Part shown: positions 12,585 through 25,560 of the stretch, piece by piece | Layout of the letters: every line of letters starts with the position of its first letter | Position numbering within the stretch: position 1 is the stretch's first letter | Assembly: GCA_023213395.1 (NCBI GenBank) | Contig: CM041465.1 | Coordinates: 231,267,741-231,331,740 of the forward strand | Reading direction: 5' to 3' | Length of the DNA: 64,000 nucleotides | DNA from: Cycas panzhihuaensis | Taxonomy: Eukaryota; Cycadophyta | Program-made: the position numbers and the translations under genes | The notes under the pieces: generated by a model | The model's database searches: none | The model's input: the letters and a program-made list of their open reading frames with translations, nothing else | What the model was told of the DNA's origin: nothing

Positions 12585-13005
12585 TATTACATAACTATTA
12601 TAACTAGTAGAATATGAGTATTTATACATATTATGAGTATCTATACATATGAAAAAGGTGGATAAAGGTTAATGTTAGTTATTAATATATGTGCATAAGC
12701 CACAGAAGTCTACCAATAAGATTAAAGGTTGAATGCCCTACCAATAGAATTCCATGAGAAGTGACCACTTTCACCTATTTAAGGTTGAATATTTGTAAAA
12801 AGAGTTTTATATCTTGATTTCATTTGTAATATCATATATTATACAAGTTCTATGTCTATTTAGTACTCTTTCAAGCATCCTTTAGTCCTCTTATAATCCT
12901 TCGCTAAATAAAACTAGCTAATAAATATCTGTTAAATGCTCATTTTATGTTTTTTTAGGCTCTTTATTACAAATTAGTGCAAATTTACCTATTAGAACCA
13001 TTCCA
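12585..13005 (+). repeat. 5' LTR of element C
   Basis: Pairs with 18863-19250 through ATAACTATTATA, AGATTAAAGGTTGAATGCCC, TTTATATCTTG, ATTTGTAATATCATA and GAACCATTCCA. It is longer than its partner mainly because of a local ~20-bp duplication at 12613-12650 (ATGAGTATYTATACAT twice). Confidence 0.8.
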
Positions 13006-13007
13006 AA

Positions 13008-13019
13008 TGGTATCATACC
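13008..13019 (+). promoter_or_regulatory. Primer-binding site of element C
   Basis: TGGTATCATACC two bases after the LTR end resembles the initiator-Met site TGGTATCAGAGC, with two substitutions. Confidence 0.7.
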
Positions 13020-14489
13020 CAAGTTTTCAAGATCCATATAAAACAGTAACAAGGTCAAGTTGAAGAGGAGGAGTGTAAAATAAGATTTTTTCTTTTCCCT
13101 TAGTGAAACCCCTCAAATCCTCTCCACATTTATTTTTATTAGCAATTCTACAATTTTAAGTTTTGTAATCTACTACCAGTAGGTAGTAAGATCCCTCCCT
13201 CCCATATCTCTAGGTAGAGACCCTATACTAGGGGTCTTTAAACATCATAGGAATTTTTCATTCTCAGCCAATCATATATGGGTATGCACCCATGTGTGAT
13301 GTGAAAAAATCACACTATATATAGAAGCCTTAAATAGAACCTAGCTATATAATCGAGCCTCCATGTACCTTTAGGTATATTAGAGGACCCTTTTAGGTTT
13401 CCTTGCCTTACCCAATTTTAAGAAATTTATCAGTCGCTTATCCTTTGTGGTGCATTAGTTAGTAATTAATACCAGGTAGCTACCCTTCCCAAACACCTCT
13501 ACGTGACTTTCATATCTATGGGTATGGACATTCCTCTATAGTTAGTACCATGAGATATTAGGTCTAGTGTAACTAATGATAGAGAAGTTTATTGAAGGGC
13601 CTATAGAACCAAGTAATCCTTTGTTAAAGAGTCTAGTAGGTCATTTATTTTAGTAATTCAAATTACATTATGAAATTATTAAAATTGTTGTATTTCTAAA
13701 TATAATATAGAATTACTAAGACTATTATATTTCCTACTGATAATCATATAATATAGTAAATAGCACAATCCCAAAATATAATAAGAACACCATCCTACAA
13801 TGCAACAATAACATAGTCCTATAATATAATAATAACATAATCATGTAATATGAGTAACAAAGCTAGAATACTCCCTATCCACACCTTCAACCCAATTTTT
13901 TGAGTTCAATACCTAGTCAAGTCTAACCTTTAGTCCAACATCCACATCTCCTAAAAAGAAAATAAAAAATAAAAGGAATTTGTAGGGTCATTTAAGTAAA
14001 TACTTATCCAATTCAAATGAAACCTACACCAGTGGACTTAGAACCAAAAAAAAACTCTACAACTTATAAGTTACTATTAGTTAAACATATATCTTATTTT
14101 AATCAGTATGTCATACTTATCATTTTCCACTAGGACAATTTCAATAGTCATTTTTAGGGAAAATAGACTATAGGCACCCCTTGGGCCCTATAGCCTAATT
14201 TTTTCATATAAAACTCACCTATCCCATTTTGACAAGCTCTCTACACTTATTTTAGTATACTAGGTGATTTCATTACTCATATTTTGGGTTAATAAGCTAT
14301 GAACACCCATCCCCCCACCCTCTTCCCCTCTTCTCCTATATATCATCTCTCAATTCTATAACCTTGTTCTTTTTGTTTATTCCCTAATATTTGATAATCT
14401 TGTTCTCTCTATCTAATCCCTAACTTCTTCATCCCATTCTCTATTCCTCAACTCACTTCACTAAATCTCTTAGTCCTTCTATACAAATA
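13020..14489 (+). other. Leader of element C
   Basis: About 1.5 kb between the primer site and gag. AT-rich, with no conserved frame found. Confidence 0.5.
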
Positions 14490-15450
14490 ATGGTACCAAC
14501 CTAGGTATATCACATCTTTATATTAGAAACAGAACTCATTAGTATATACGATGCACATAAAGATGACATAGCCAAGATTGTAATAAATTTAGTAAACTTG
14601 GTCACCCAAAATAATTTTATGAATATAATGAAGGAGATAGCATCCCTAAATTCTTAGGTGTCTAATATCACATCTACACATAACTCTACTAGTAACTCAT
14701 GCAGCATTGGTGTTCCCCCTCCTCGACCACCCCATCAATAAGCATTTAATCACAAAATTAATATACTATTATTTTATCCAAATCTTAATAAAGATTCTAG
14801 TCACAATTAGATCAAAAAATTAGACTCTTATTTTTCTCTTAATCTGATGACTAAAGTTAATCAATTGATATTTACATCCATCCACTTAGAGGACAAGGAC
14901 CATTAGTGGTACCAATGGTAGAATCATAAATATTTGACCAACCAAACATGAGATCAGTTATATAAATGTTAGGCAAGGCCCATTAATAGTACCAATGGCA
15001 GAATCATGAATATTTGACCAACCAAACAATACAAAGAAACTTGGAATTAGACCTTTAGCCAACTCACTCAACTAAAATAATCATCATTTGTAAAAGCTTA
15101 TATGAACAAGTTTAAAGCTATTCAAAATTGAGTTAGCTAAAACCTTGATTGATAAATAATTATGGAAATATATGTAACCAGGCTCAAGGAATGCATCCAA
15201 ATATGAATGAAGACCAACCCACCACCCAATTTTTAAAGAGATTTTACATGGTATTATCATCCTCGACTAGCAGATCCATACTGGCCACTGTAATTTTGAG
15301 AAGAAAACTCCTAACAATCCACAACAAAATATCTAGTAGTAAAACTAACATCAAGGTTAAAATAAGTGCCATATGCAAAAGCATACGAGTATAGAGAAGC
15401 TAGTATATGCATCTAGTGCAGAGAAAAATAGACCCTTGATTATGTTAAAG
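14490..15450 (+). pseudogene. Degenerate gypsy gag, element C
   Basis: ATG at 14490 begins a frame MVPT-stop-VYHIFILETELIS. Downstream, around 14815-14910, KLDSYFSLNLMTKVNQLIF and HLEDKDHxWY match the capsid block of Ty3/gypsy gag (L-x-x-YF-x-LN-x-M, then HLEG-A-x-x-W). An 80-bp tandem duplication (about 14888-14970 and 14971-15030) lies just after this block and repeats the WYQW..NI.PTK segment. The 3' part at 15149-15394 is open for 81 codons. Many stops are TAG. No intact zinc knuckle was found. Inactive. Confidence 0.7.
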
Positions 15451-15599
15451 TTTGTAAAGTAAAACAAATGATATTCACCATTGATCTCATCATGTCCCTT
15501 GATGAAGACTCCAATTATAAAAATGAACCCAAATAAGAACCACCCTTGGAAGCCTTCCCCAACCTTGAGCCAAAAGTATCTCTATCAGTTATTTCCTCT

Positions 15600-18500
15600 A
15601 CTACTTGCCTTGAACCAATCCAAGTCAAAGGCACTTTAAGGAAGATTCCTATCACCATATTGATCAATGATGGTATGTCATCAAACTTCATCAATATTTT
15701 TGTTATCCAAATAACGTAACCTATATATCAAACTAAAAACTAATTTTACCTATTTCTTACCAAGCCATCACACCCTTGATTGTGTAGGCAACATAAAGAA
15801 TTTACATGTCCAAGTTGGTACTTTTCAATTGAAGTCTTATTTATATGCTTTATCTATTAGAGGCTCATATGTTATCTTAGGGGTCTAGTGGCTTTAAATA
15901 GTTGGTACTTATAGCACCAATAATTCCCCAAATAATCCTTTCATATTATTTAAAGACTAATTTGGTAAAACTCAGAAACTTTATGGTCTCTAATCATCCC
16001 ACAATAAGCTCATTTCCCCTAAATAAATAAGCAAATAATTAAATAGCAACATTGGATATATAGTATGTCTTAATAATATTTAGCCCCATTCAGATATTCA
16101 CCTAGATATCTAAACCATCCTCACTAAATATTAATCAAACATTTCCCACCTTCTTAATAACCCTCTATTAGATAATTTTTTTTACCATACTATTAAACTC
16201 CAAAACCCTCATAACCCTGTTAGCCTATGCCCTTACCAAAATTTATATTTCTAAAAAAATAAAAGCAAATTCATTATCAATGAGTTCATTAATATGGTAA
16301 TAATATAACCTGGTAAAAACCCTTATGTAGTCGCCATTGTCCTTGTCTAAAAGAAAGATGGCTCAATTTGACTTTATGTCAACCATTAAGAATTGAACAA
16401 ACATACCATTAAAAATAAACTTCTAACCCTCTAAATCAATGATATATTGGATGAAATTCATGAGGCTAATAATTTGTCTAAATTGGACCTTTAATTAGGA
16501 TATTATCAAATTGCTATCAATCCTAAAGATAGACATAAAATGGCCTTTCAAATATACCATGGCCATTTCAAGTTCTAAGTTATGCAATCTGTCCTTTGTA
16601 ATGCTCCAGCTACTTTTTAAGCCTTGATGAATAAGATCTTTGTTTGCCATATTTATAAATTTATTATTATGATTTTCAATGATATACTTACTTATAGCTT
16701 TGACATGTATCTACATCTTTAACATTTAAAAGTTACCATTTAAATCCTCTCCCAAAATAAAGTTTATGCCAAAATATCAAAATGTGAACTTTGTAAGATT
16801 GAATTTCAATACTTAGACCACATCATCCCCTCACAAGGAGTATGTGTTAACCCTAACAAAATCTTAGTCATCACTACTTGGCCTACCCCAAAGAATCTAA
16901 CACAATTACATGCCTTCCTTAGACTAACTAGATTTTGTCATTGGTTTATCAAAAATGATGACTCCATCTCAGCCCCCTTAAGTAATCTATCCTATAAGGG
17001 CTCTTTTTAATGGTCATCACATGTTAATGATGCTTTCGATTATTTAAGATGCTCATGTATACCACTCCAGTCCTTGATACCCCTAACTTTTCCCATCCAT
17101 TTCAACTAGAGTGTGATGCCTCTAAAGTTGAGTTAGGAGGTATCCTCATGTAGAACTTCCTTCTAATTACATTCAAAAGTTAAACCCTCAAAGATCATAA
17201 ATGTTAGCTCTCAACATATTAAAGGAAATAAAATCTATTTTGCATGCTATAGACAAGTGATATTAATGTCTACTTGGGTCAAAATTTTCCATCTTAACAG
17301 ACCATCATAGTCTCCATTGCCTCCTAGACAAACCAATTTTATCTGAAGAGCAAGTGAAATGGGTCAACCAATTATAAGTATTTGACTTTACTATTTATTA
17401 TAAGAAAGGGAAAGATAATATGGTTGAAGATGATCTCTCTCGCCTACCCTCCTAACCAATAATCTAAGTGATTTACACACCCTAACCATCATGGTTATAA
17501 GAGCTAGCAAATGATAATCAAGCTTAATCTAACTTTATATTATAGATCAAAAAAGGTTCAAAACCATAAGGACTAGACACCATATAATAATAAGCTCCTC
17601 TATTAAAATCATATTTTTATTCACCCAACATCCTCCTTTATTCCCTATGTCTTGTTGGAATATTGCACCACCCTTTTAGATGGACATTTGGGGTTTGATA
17701 AAACCTATTATCACATTTGATCTAATTTTTGCATACCTTATATGAAGGCATCAATCCTTACATATGTATCAGAATATTACACTTAACAATGTAATAAGGT
17801 AGGTACTAAGGATCAATTAGGCCTTCTCTAGCCCCTACAAAACCCTCAAGAAAATGGTAGGATATTACCATGGACTTCATTACTATCCTCCCATACTTGA
17901 TCAACTATGATTCTATTTGGGTAATTAATGATTGATCAACTAAGTATACCCATTTCCTTCCAGTCCACATGACCTACAAAGTCCCTTTATTAATTAACTT
18001 ATACATCCAACTTATCATCCATATGCATGGATTCCCTTTTATAATCATGTATAATAGAGATCCTAAGTTCATAAGCTTAGTTTGTCAAAAGATCTTTCAC
18101 ATATATGGAACTTCTTATAACATGAGTTCATCATGCCATCTACAAATATATGGTAAAACACTAGAATCAATAGACCTCTTCGTTAGCCCTAGTAGAATAT
18201 GAGTACAATTTATCCCATTATTATGCCATTGGAATGGCTCCATTTATGACCCTTTATGGTTATCCCCCTCCATCCCACCATACATTGGCCACTAATCTTT
18301 GAACTATTGGGATCCAATAAAAATTATAAGATATGGACTAAATCTTACATACTCTTAAGTAAAATATATCCTCTACTCAAACTTGCATAAAGTAATTAGT
18401 GGATCATCACTATTCTAATCAATCATTTTCTATTGGTGATTTAGTCTTCCTTCACCTTCAACCATATAAATAGTAATCACTCCATACTAAGAAAACTCAT

Positions 18501-18790
18501 AAGCCCAACCCTAAGTACTATACTCCCTATAAGGTTATCTAATAAATTAGTGAGGTTACTTATGCCCTTGAACTTTCCCATGACACCAAAATCTATAATG
18601 TCTTCCATGTTTTCTATCTTAAGAAGCACCTTAGAAAGACCATTGTCCCTTAGTCTACCCTTTTAGTCTTTAATGAAGAAGAACTCCTTATAGTTCCTCG
18701 TGAATGCATCTTGGAATCATCTCTAGAATAAGACCATTTTTTAGTATTTAGTATGATGGGTTGTCTATGAATCAATGAGGCAACATGGTA
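15600..18790 (+). pseudogene. Degenerate gypsy pol, element C (PR-RT-RH-IN-chromodomain-like)
   Basis: Protease: KGTLRKIPITILINDGMSSN near 15625-15690; the aspartate of the usual active-site motif appears changed to N. RT: about 16310-16960, with KKDGSI, LDEIHEANNLSKLDL, GYYQIAINPKDRHKMAF and VMQSVLCNAPATF. The RT catalytic loop survives only as a degenerate FNDIL-type sequence near 16675. A connection block follows with QYLDHIIPSQGV and then RLTRFCHWFI. RNase H: 17100-17450 (FQLECDASKVELGGIL). Integrase: about 17640-18400, ending with recognisable YDPLWLSP-like text. The tail has YALELSHDTKIYNVFHVFYL and a chromodomain-like ECILES...NEATW (18700-18785). Dozens of stops and several frameshifts; inactive. 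Confidence 0.85.
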
Positions 18791-18848
18791 ATTATCTAAT
18801 TTTGTTAAGAAGCATCCACATCTTCTATGCTTTAGGGACTCAATGTCT

Positions 18849-18862
18849 TAGATAGAGGGACC
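18849..18862 (+). promoter_or_regulatory. Polypurine tract of element C (candidate)
   Basis: TAGATAGAGGGACC immediately upstream of the 3' LTR; a short purine-rich block in the expected position. Confidence 0.5.
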
Positions 18863-19250
18863 CATTATATAACTATTATAGCTAGCAAAATATGAATATC
18901 TATACATATGACCAAGGTTAATGTTATTAATATGTGTGCATAAGATACATAAGTCTACTAATAAGATTAAAGGTTGAATGCCCCACCAATAGGATTATAT
19001 AGGAAGCAGAAACTTTTGCCTATTTAGGGATGGATATTTATAAAGAGACTTTTATATCTTGTGTTCATTTGTAATATCATACCTTGTACAAATTTGGTGT
19101 ACATTTGGTTCTCTTATAAGCATCCTTTTATCATCTTATAATCTTTTATTGAATAAAATTAGTTAATAAAAATTTGTTAGCCACTTATTTATGCTTCTTT
19201 GGGCTCTTTTGTTACAAGCTAGTATAGAATTACCTATTGGAACCATTCCA
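18863..19250 (+). repeat. 3' LTR of element C
   Basis: Partner of 12585-13005, ending GGAACCATTCCA. An ATATTTATAAAGAG stretch near 19030 is a possible TATA box. Confidence 0.8.
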
Positions 19251-19729
19251 CCTTGTGATTAACCTTTAAAGAGATCCTTTAGGCAACTAAAGTAAATAAG
19301 AAACCTCATTTTAATTTGAAGTTAAAACATAATAAAACTCCATTTCAGGCTTCAAGAGACTCTCAAATCAATCTAATAATTTGAATGGATGATGAGAAAA
19401 ATATTTAAATAACCAAAAACTACAAGTATACTCTTAGGTATTTAAATGAGAGATTAATTACATGAGTGGCCACACATTAATCTATAGATTCTAGAGAGCC
19501 TAACCATATAAGGTGACCCTAAGGAGATGGGTTAGGGTAAGATGGGGAGAAAGGCTAAGTCTTAAGGGTGATATTAACATTAAGCTTAGAGGAAAAGTCT
19601 TCTTCACTACTATTTTTTTAACTGAGGAGGATAGAGACAGTTTTTTAGGATGGCCCATATTTTTTTAATTCTTTAGGCCTATATATAAGATTTTAGACCC
19701 CAAGGTTTAATCTAAGCAACAAAGATCTT

Positions 19730-20500
19730 TTCAACAACCCTACTTTAGGTAAAATTGTATTCCTTACCTCTTAAATTTTGGAATAAGGAAATTTTGAAGG
19801 AGATTAGTAATGCATTAAGAATCTTTATAAAGGACTCTAAGGTTACTCTAGAAAATTACCATATTGTCTATGCCAAAATTTGTATCCAAGTGAACCTATT
19901 AGTTCCCCCTTATAAAGTAATTATTCCAGAATTTGAAGGAGGGGAATAGATCTTATTAGTATACTATGAGCATATCCCTTTCAGATATAGGATCTACTAT
20001 GAAAATGTCCATCTTCAAATATATTTCCCATTCAATAAGAATACCAAGAAGGATATTTCAATAGGTGAAAGGTAATTTAGGCCAAGGTAACAAAAATTTG
20101 ATTAAAAAAGCTATTTCAAAACCCCCAAGAACCAATATGTTTGGCATTCTTGTAGAAGAGGATGAAAAAGTTATGGAAATTACTATAGATAAAAGTTTTT
20201 ATGCCCTTTAGTAGACTCAAATAAAAGTTATTAAAGGTTTAGAGGGAAATTTAAAGATAGAAATAGTTTATATGAAAAGTTATATAACATTGATGGAAAA
20301 TATTAATAATATGATTTATGAACAAGTGTTTAAGTAGGTGATTCCTAATGAACGTAATATAGGAGGAAGTTCCCATTGTCAAACCTTAGATGGTGATGCA
20401 GATAAAATTAAGATTTAAGGGGTGTTTCTTAGATGTAGGAAATGTTTATTTTGGTAGGATAAGACTCTTTATCAGTCTATCCCAATTTTGATCTTAATAG
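19730..20500 (+). pseudogene. LINE ORF1 remnant (DUF4283-like, zinc knuckle-like)
   Basis: The 64-codon open part at 19755-19949 contains MYSLPLKFWNKEILKEISNA, then V-Y-A-K-I-C-I-Q-V-N-L, which resembles the LPLEFW..L..IG.. and A-R-x-C-V-E-V-D-L blocks of the DUF4283 domain in plant L1 ORF1 proteins. Just after a stop, YYEHIPFRYRICYENVHLQ resembles the following Y-E-x-I-P-F-x-C-x-x-C-x-x-x-G-H knuckle with the first Cys and the G lost. Probable role in the family: RNA binding in the RNP. The rest of the frame to about 20500 is too broken to assign. Confidence 0.6.
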
Positions 20501-20979
20501 GAGGGATCATCTACCCATTATCAAGACTCCTCTTATAGGTGTTGAGTAGATGAAGGATGATAAGAAGTGGGATGTAACCATCATTTTAGGTGTCTTAAGT
20601 TAGGATGATTCCTCATTAGGTCTAAATAGGATACTTAATAACATTTTTAGTAAAGAATAAATCTTAAGTATGGGTGATCAAAATAGTCCTAGGATTAACC
20701 AATTGCAACCACAAGATAAGAGCTTAATAATAATGAACACTTCAAGATCAATTTGAGAGATGGTAAATCAAAATTTAAAAGATCAAGAACTAAATAGCTA
20801 GGTATTAAAGCTCTTAATCTTAAAAGTTATAAAGAAGAAGTTTCTAAAGGAATAAAAGTGTGAACGTATAAGGCGGAGAAATTTCTAATAGAAGGGCAAT
20901 TCCTTATTAGTTCTTGCTAAATACAATCACATTAGGAAGTTTATTTCTATCATAAGGAGGGTATCTAACCATAAAGTTA

Positions 20980-22168
20980 CTTTCATGGAATATGACTTGA
21001 ATGTAATAATAAAGTAAATAATTCTCAAGTGAAATTTTGATATTGGAAAACTAGACATATGCTTAATTCAAGAAATAAAATTAGATGGGGATAAGATGTT
21101 CCTTATTATTTAAAAAGTTTGGAAGAGTTATAGTATTACTACTATTGGGTCCATAAAGGCCTTTAGGGGGCTTTCCACACTCTAAGATCCTACAAAGGTT
21201 TACCTTAAGTACTTTGATCGAGGTAGATGGTGAATCAATTTCTAGTTTACCCTAGCTACTTCTAGACTAGCTTTTAATGTTACTATATATATATATATAT
21301 ATATATATTCCCCAACCCATCTTGATCTAATACTCTTATTCCATGATTCACTTGAGGAGATTAGAAAGAACTAGGTTGGAGGTCATTAGATATTGGGTGG
21401 GGATTTTAATTCCATCCTCAATCTTAATGAGAAAAAAGGAGCTATTAAGACTTTAGATGAGGCAAGTATCTCCCTTCAGGAGTGGATTTCCATGGGCTTA
21501 TAGACATCCTTCCAAAGGAGGGCATCTTTACTTAGAATAATAAAAGAGGGGTAGATCTCAAGTTATAGAAAGACTACATAGATTTTTAGTTAACGAGAAC
21601 TTTTTTAATGCAAATAACATTTTGGAGTCCAATATTATAAAAGGGAATGGCTTTGATGATTGGCCCATTAATTTATATTCTAGAATACCCCATGCCAAGG
21701 AATTCTCCCTTTAAATTTTAGAAAATATGGTTATCTCCCCTAGAATTTAAAGATAACATTAAATAATAGTGGAAAGAAGGTGATCCTATAAAGGGTTTTT
21801 TCATGTTTTACCTGGAACAGAAACTTAGATTTCTAAAAAATATAATTAAAATTTAGACTAGATAGGTATTTGGTGATATTTTTTAGTAAAAAAAGACTCT
21901 TGATGAGAGGATGGATCAAATTTAATAATATATCATGCAAGAAGGGATATTACAAGAGCTTACTCTTCTAGAATAATGCTTGAAAAAGGAAATTAATGAT
22001 AAGGAAAAAAGAGAAGAGCTCTTCTTGAAATAGAAATTGATGGTTTATTGGTTGTAGGAAGGGGATAAAACTTAAAAATATTTCCACCAAACTATGTTGA
22101 AGTACCAAAATTTCAATAGGATTCTTCAATTAAAAAATAAGATGGTAGTATGCTCTATTTTGCTCCTA
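20980..22168 (+). pseudogene. LINE ORF2, 5' part: endonuclease domain
   Basis: From about 20980, KLDICLIQEIKLDGDKMF matches the ICLLQETKL block of LINE apurinic/apyrimidinic-type endonucleases. AFRGLSTL matches the GGL/LW block and GGDFNSILNLNEKKGA (about 21395-21435) matches the conserved GDFN motif with its catalytic D and N. A (TA)13 microsatellite at 21284-21309 has grown inside the domain. The segment stops at the AAATA target site of element D and continues at 29163. Several in-frame TAG and TAA codons; inactive. Confidence 0.75.
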
Positions 22169-22173
22169 AAATA

Positions 22174-22480
22174 TGATGGATTAAATGGGAGTCAAAGGGA
22201 GTAAAGCATTATAGTAAAGGATAGCATTAGACAAAATTCTAGCATAATGTTAGTGTTGAAGAACACTAAAGTCTTATGACCTATTGTATAAATAGGAAGG
22301 AGTTAGGTAGGATCCCAATGTCTACCACTAGTTGGTGTTTAAAAACACCCTTAATAAAACTTATCAAATGGTATTATTTCAGCGAAGTCAGCTTCAGAAA
22401 GTCCCATGCCAACATTTGCCATTATATGTTATTATGTGTTGTTATATACCATTATCAAACCAAATGGACATTATCCAATG
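22174..22480 (-). repeat. 3' LTR of element D
   Basis: 307 bp, same length as its partner. The plus-strand right end reads CCAATG where the partner has CTAACA. Confidence 0.85.
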
Positions 22481-22490
22481 TTTCTCCCCT
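22481..22490 (-). promoter_or_regulatory. Polypurine tract of element D
   Basis: The minus strand reads AGGGGAGAAA directly before the 3' LTR, a typical copia plus-strand primer. Confidence 0.75.
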
Positions 22491-22559
22491 ATAATATTCA
22501 TTTTGGGAGACATTAAGCTTGTCTTTGAATTTATTGAACTTAATCTTTCCAAGTACCTT

Positions 22560-25500
22560 AGTGAAAATATATGCCACCTACTCTTCTATGTTGTAACAGG
22601 TTAACTTAATCTCACCTGCCTGAACTAATTTTCTAATGAAGTGATATTGAGTTTCAATGTGTTTTATTCTACTATGAAATACTATATTCCAAGTCATTTG
22701 TATGGTACTTTGATTATCACATAATGTGGGGCCATCTTGTTTTACCTATAAATCTTGGAGTCATCTTCTTAGCCAAATTATTTCACAAGCTCCTACTACA
22801 ACTACTTTATATTCTCCTTCTACCGTAGACAAAGATATTATGTTTTGTTTCTTTAAACTCTAAACTATTACTATTGAACCCAAACTACTGGTGTAGCTTG
22901 ATGTAGATTTTCTATTATCTATACATCATGCCTAATCAAAATCTATGTAACTAAGTACTCTAAAGTCTCCCAATGACCTGTGATGAAGTTGATGACTAAC
23001 TATTCCTTTCAAGTATTTGAGGATCCTCTTAGTTACTTGCTAATGTAATACCTTAGGCTTATGCATGAATCTGGAAACTACACTTACTGTATATATGATA
23101 TTTGGCTGAGTCGAAGTTAAGTAAACTGAGCTATCAATCAATTACCTATGAAGAGTAGGATTGATAGATGTAAATTCTTCATACTTAGATAATTTTACCC
23201 CAACTTTATCTGGTGTAGCAAGTGCCTTACAATTACTCATGTTAAACTTATGTAATAAGTCTGAAGTGTACTTTCTTTAGAAAACTAATATTCCATTCTT
23301 ATCTTGCCAAACTTCCAAGCCTTAGAAGTAGTGTATAAGTCCCAAATCAATCATTTCAAATTCCTTACATTTGTCTTCCTTGAATTTTTAGGACAAGTGA
23401 GGATCATTGTCTATATAAATAAGGTCATTAACGTATAAACCCATAATGAGTATTGATCTTCCTTCTATCTTAATATAAAAATTATGATCATATTAACTCC
23501 TTTGGAATCCTTTATTTCTAAAGTACTTATCAATCCTAGAGTACTAAGCTTTAGGTCCTTATTTGAGTCTATACAAGGCCTTTTTAAGTTTGTAGACCTT
23601 GTGTTCTTCCCTTTTTACTTTAAAACCTTTGTATTATTGGGCATAAATTTCTTCTTTTATATACCCATTCAAGAAGGCACTCTTAACATCCACTTGTTGA
23701 ACTATCCAACCCTCTTGTCCAACTAAACCTATCATCAGACAAGTTGTCTTCATTCTAGAAACTAATATAGATGTCTCATTATAGTTAATACCTTTAACTT
23801 ATACATATCCTTTAGCAACTAATCTTCCCTTATATTTATCGATTATTCCATCTAAACTAAATTTGTTCTTATAGACCTAATTTATTCAAATTGTAGTTTT
23901 ATTTAGTGGAAAATCAACTAATTCCTAAGTATCATTTTTAACTAAGATATTGTACTCTTCCTTCATGGAATCTTTCTATTCATTTTTTATGCTAGCCTCT
24001 TCAAAGTTATGAGGCTCATTTGATTCCATTACTTGGCTTATTAAGGAAAAGTTAATTATGTGAGAGCAAGTGGACCTTCTCTCAAAGTTGTTGTCTGAAA
24101 TATTTGAAGTATCATGACCTCTTTGAACCCATTTTGGAACCCTTTGATTGAATGTAAAGGGTCCTGCTTCATTTAGACTTCCTTCATTTAAACTTAGTAT
24201 ATTTATGGATTTATGATTTGAATCTATTTCCCCCATGATATTCTTTTCTTTATCCTTTTCAACTTCTTCCTGATAGCATTTATCTTCCTTGAAGATAATA
24301 TCCCTACTCATAATTATCTTATTTTCTTTTGGATTATATAATTTATAAGATCTAAAAACATCATGACATCCTATAAAGATACACTTGGTGCTTTTATCAT
24401 CCAACTTAGTTCTCTTTTATTCTAGAATATGGGCAAATGCTAAGCATCCAAAAATCTTTAAGTGTTGTATGCTTGGCTTATGGCCTAACCAAGCTTCCTT
24501 TAGTGTGATCCACCTAACAACCTTGGTGGTGCATCTATTCAATAAGTAAACTATTGTATATACTGCTTCTACACAAAATTTATGTCTAAATTACTTATCT
24601 TTAGGTATACTTATAGACATTTCACTAATAGTTCTATTTTTCCTTTTTGTAACTCCATTTTATTATAGAGTATAAGGATTGGTGAGTTGCTTCCTCATAC
24701 CATGGTAGTTGTGATATACTTTAAATTCATTTGAAATGAATTATCCCCCATTATCTTATCTAAGGGTAAAAAATTTGAGACTACTTTATTTTTCAACCAA
24801 GGTTTTAAGAAACATTAAAAGGCATCTAATTTAAACTTAAGAAAGTATACCCAAGTCTTTCTAGTGAAGTCATTAATGAAAGTCATGAAGTACCTTACAT
24901 CACCTAATGAAGGTACATCCATAGGTCTATATAGATTTGTATAGATCAATTGAAGAGGTCCTTGAGCCCTATAGCTATTATTTGGAAAACTTTCTCTTTA
25001 TTATTTCCCAAGAATACATCCTTCATAAATTTCTTTGACTACTTCTATAGTGGGTAGTCTAATAATCATCTCCATCATTTTCATTAATGCCAAGTTGTTA
25101 TAGTCTACATGGCTATACCTCTTATGCCATGTTTCACTATTAACATTAGTTGAGACTTTCAAAGAATAAGTATCCAATGGAGGAATGACTCGTTTGAATA
25201 ATCTACCATTAGTCATTTATGCCTTTGCTACAACTACTTTATTCTTTAGCTTATCTTTGATTGTACATTCATCATTATCAAAAATGACCTTCTAGTATCA
25301 CTCCATCATCTGACCCACCAAGAGTAGGTTCTTCTTTAGAGCTAGAACATGTAACACATCATTAATACTCCTTGTTTCTCTTGATTCAATGGTTGTGGAT
25401 GCATTGCCCTTTCTAATAGATGCATGGGTAGTATTATCCCCAAACATGATCTTTCCTTTCTTGGATTTATCAATTTCTTTGAAAATTTCTTCTTTGTGAG

Positions 25501-25560
25501 TCATGTGAGCTGAACATCCTAAGTTGATGTACCTATTATCTTCTTCCTCACTAGCCATAA
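22560..25560 (-). pseudogene. Degenerate copia pol, element D (PR-IN-RT-RH)
   Basis: Read from high to low coordinates. Protease at 25558-25298 has INLGCSAHMTH where copia has DSGCS-HMT; the D and S codons are lost by G-to-A and C-to-T changes. The GAG-pre-integrase block at 25216-25001 has SETWHKRYSHV and YEGCILGK. The integrase C-terminal region at 24404-23976 has DDKSTKCIFIGCHDVFRSYK and MSRDIIFKED. RT from about 23880 has GRLVAKGYV, KTTCLMIGL, QQVDVKSAFLNGYIKEEIY and a catalytic loop LYVNDLIYI (YVDD with D to N). RNase H near 22900-22600 ends with YHFIRKLVQAGEIKLTCYN and IFTKVLGKD. Frame is largely conserved but dozens of stops occur. Inactive. Confidence 0.9.

Larger units (their letters stand above)
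12585..19250 (+). mobile_element. Element C: full-length decayed Ty3/gypsy retrotransposon
   Basis: LTRs at about 12585-13005 and 18863-19250, a Met-type primer site at 13008, and the order gag, protease, RT, RNase H, integrase, chromodomain-like tail, then a purine tract before the 3' LTR. That order (integrase last) and the protein motifs make it Ty3/gypsy. All domains contain stops and frame changes, so it is inactive. The exact outer ends are uncertain by a few bases because the terminal dinucleotides have decayed and no clear target duplication is visible. Confidence 0.85.
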
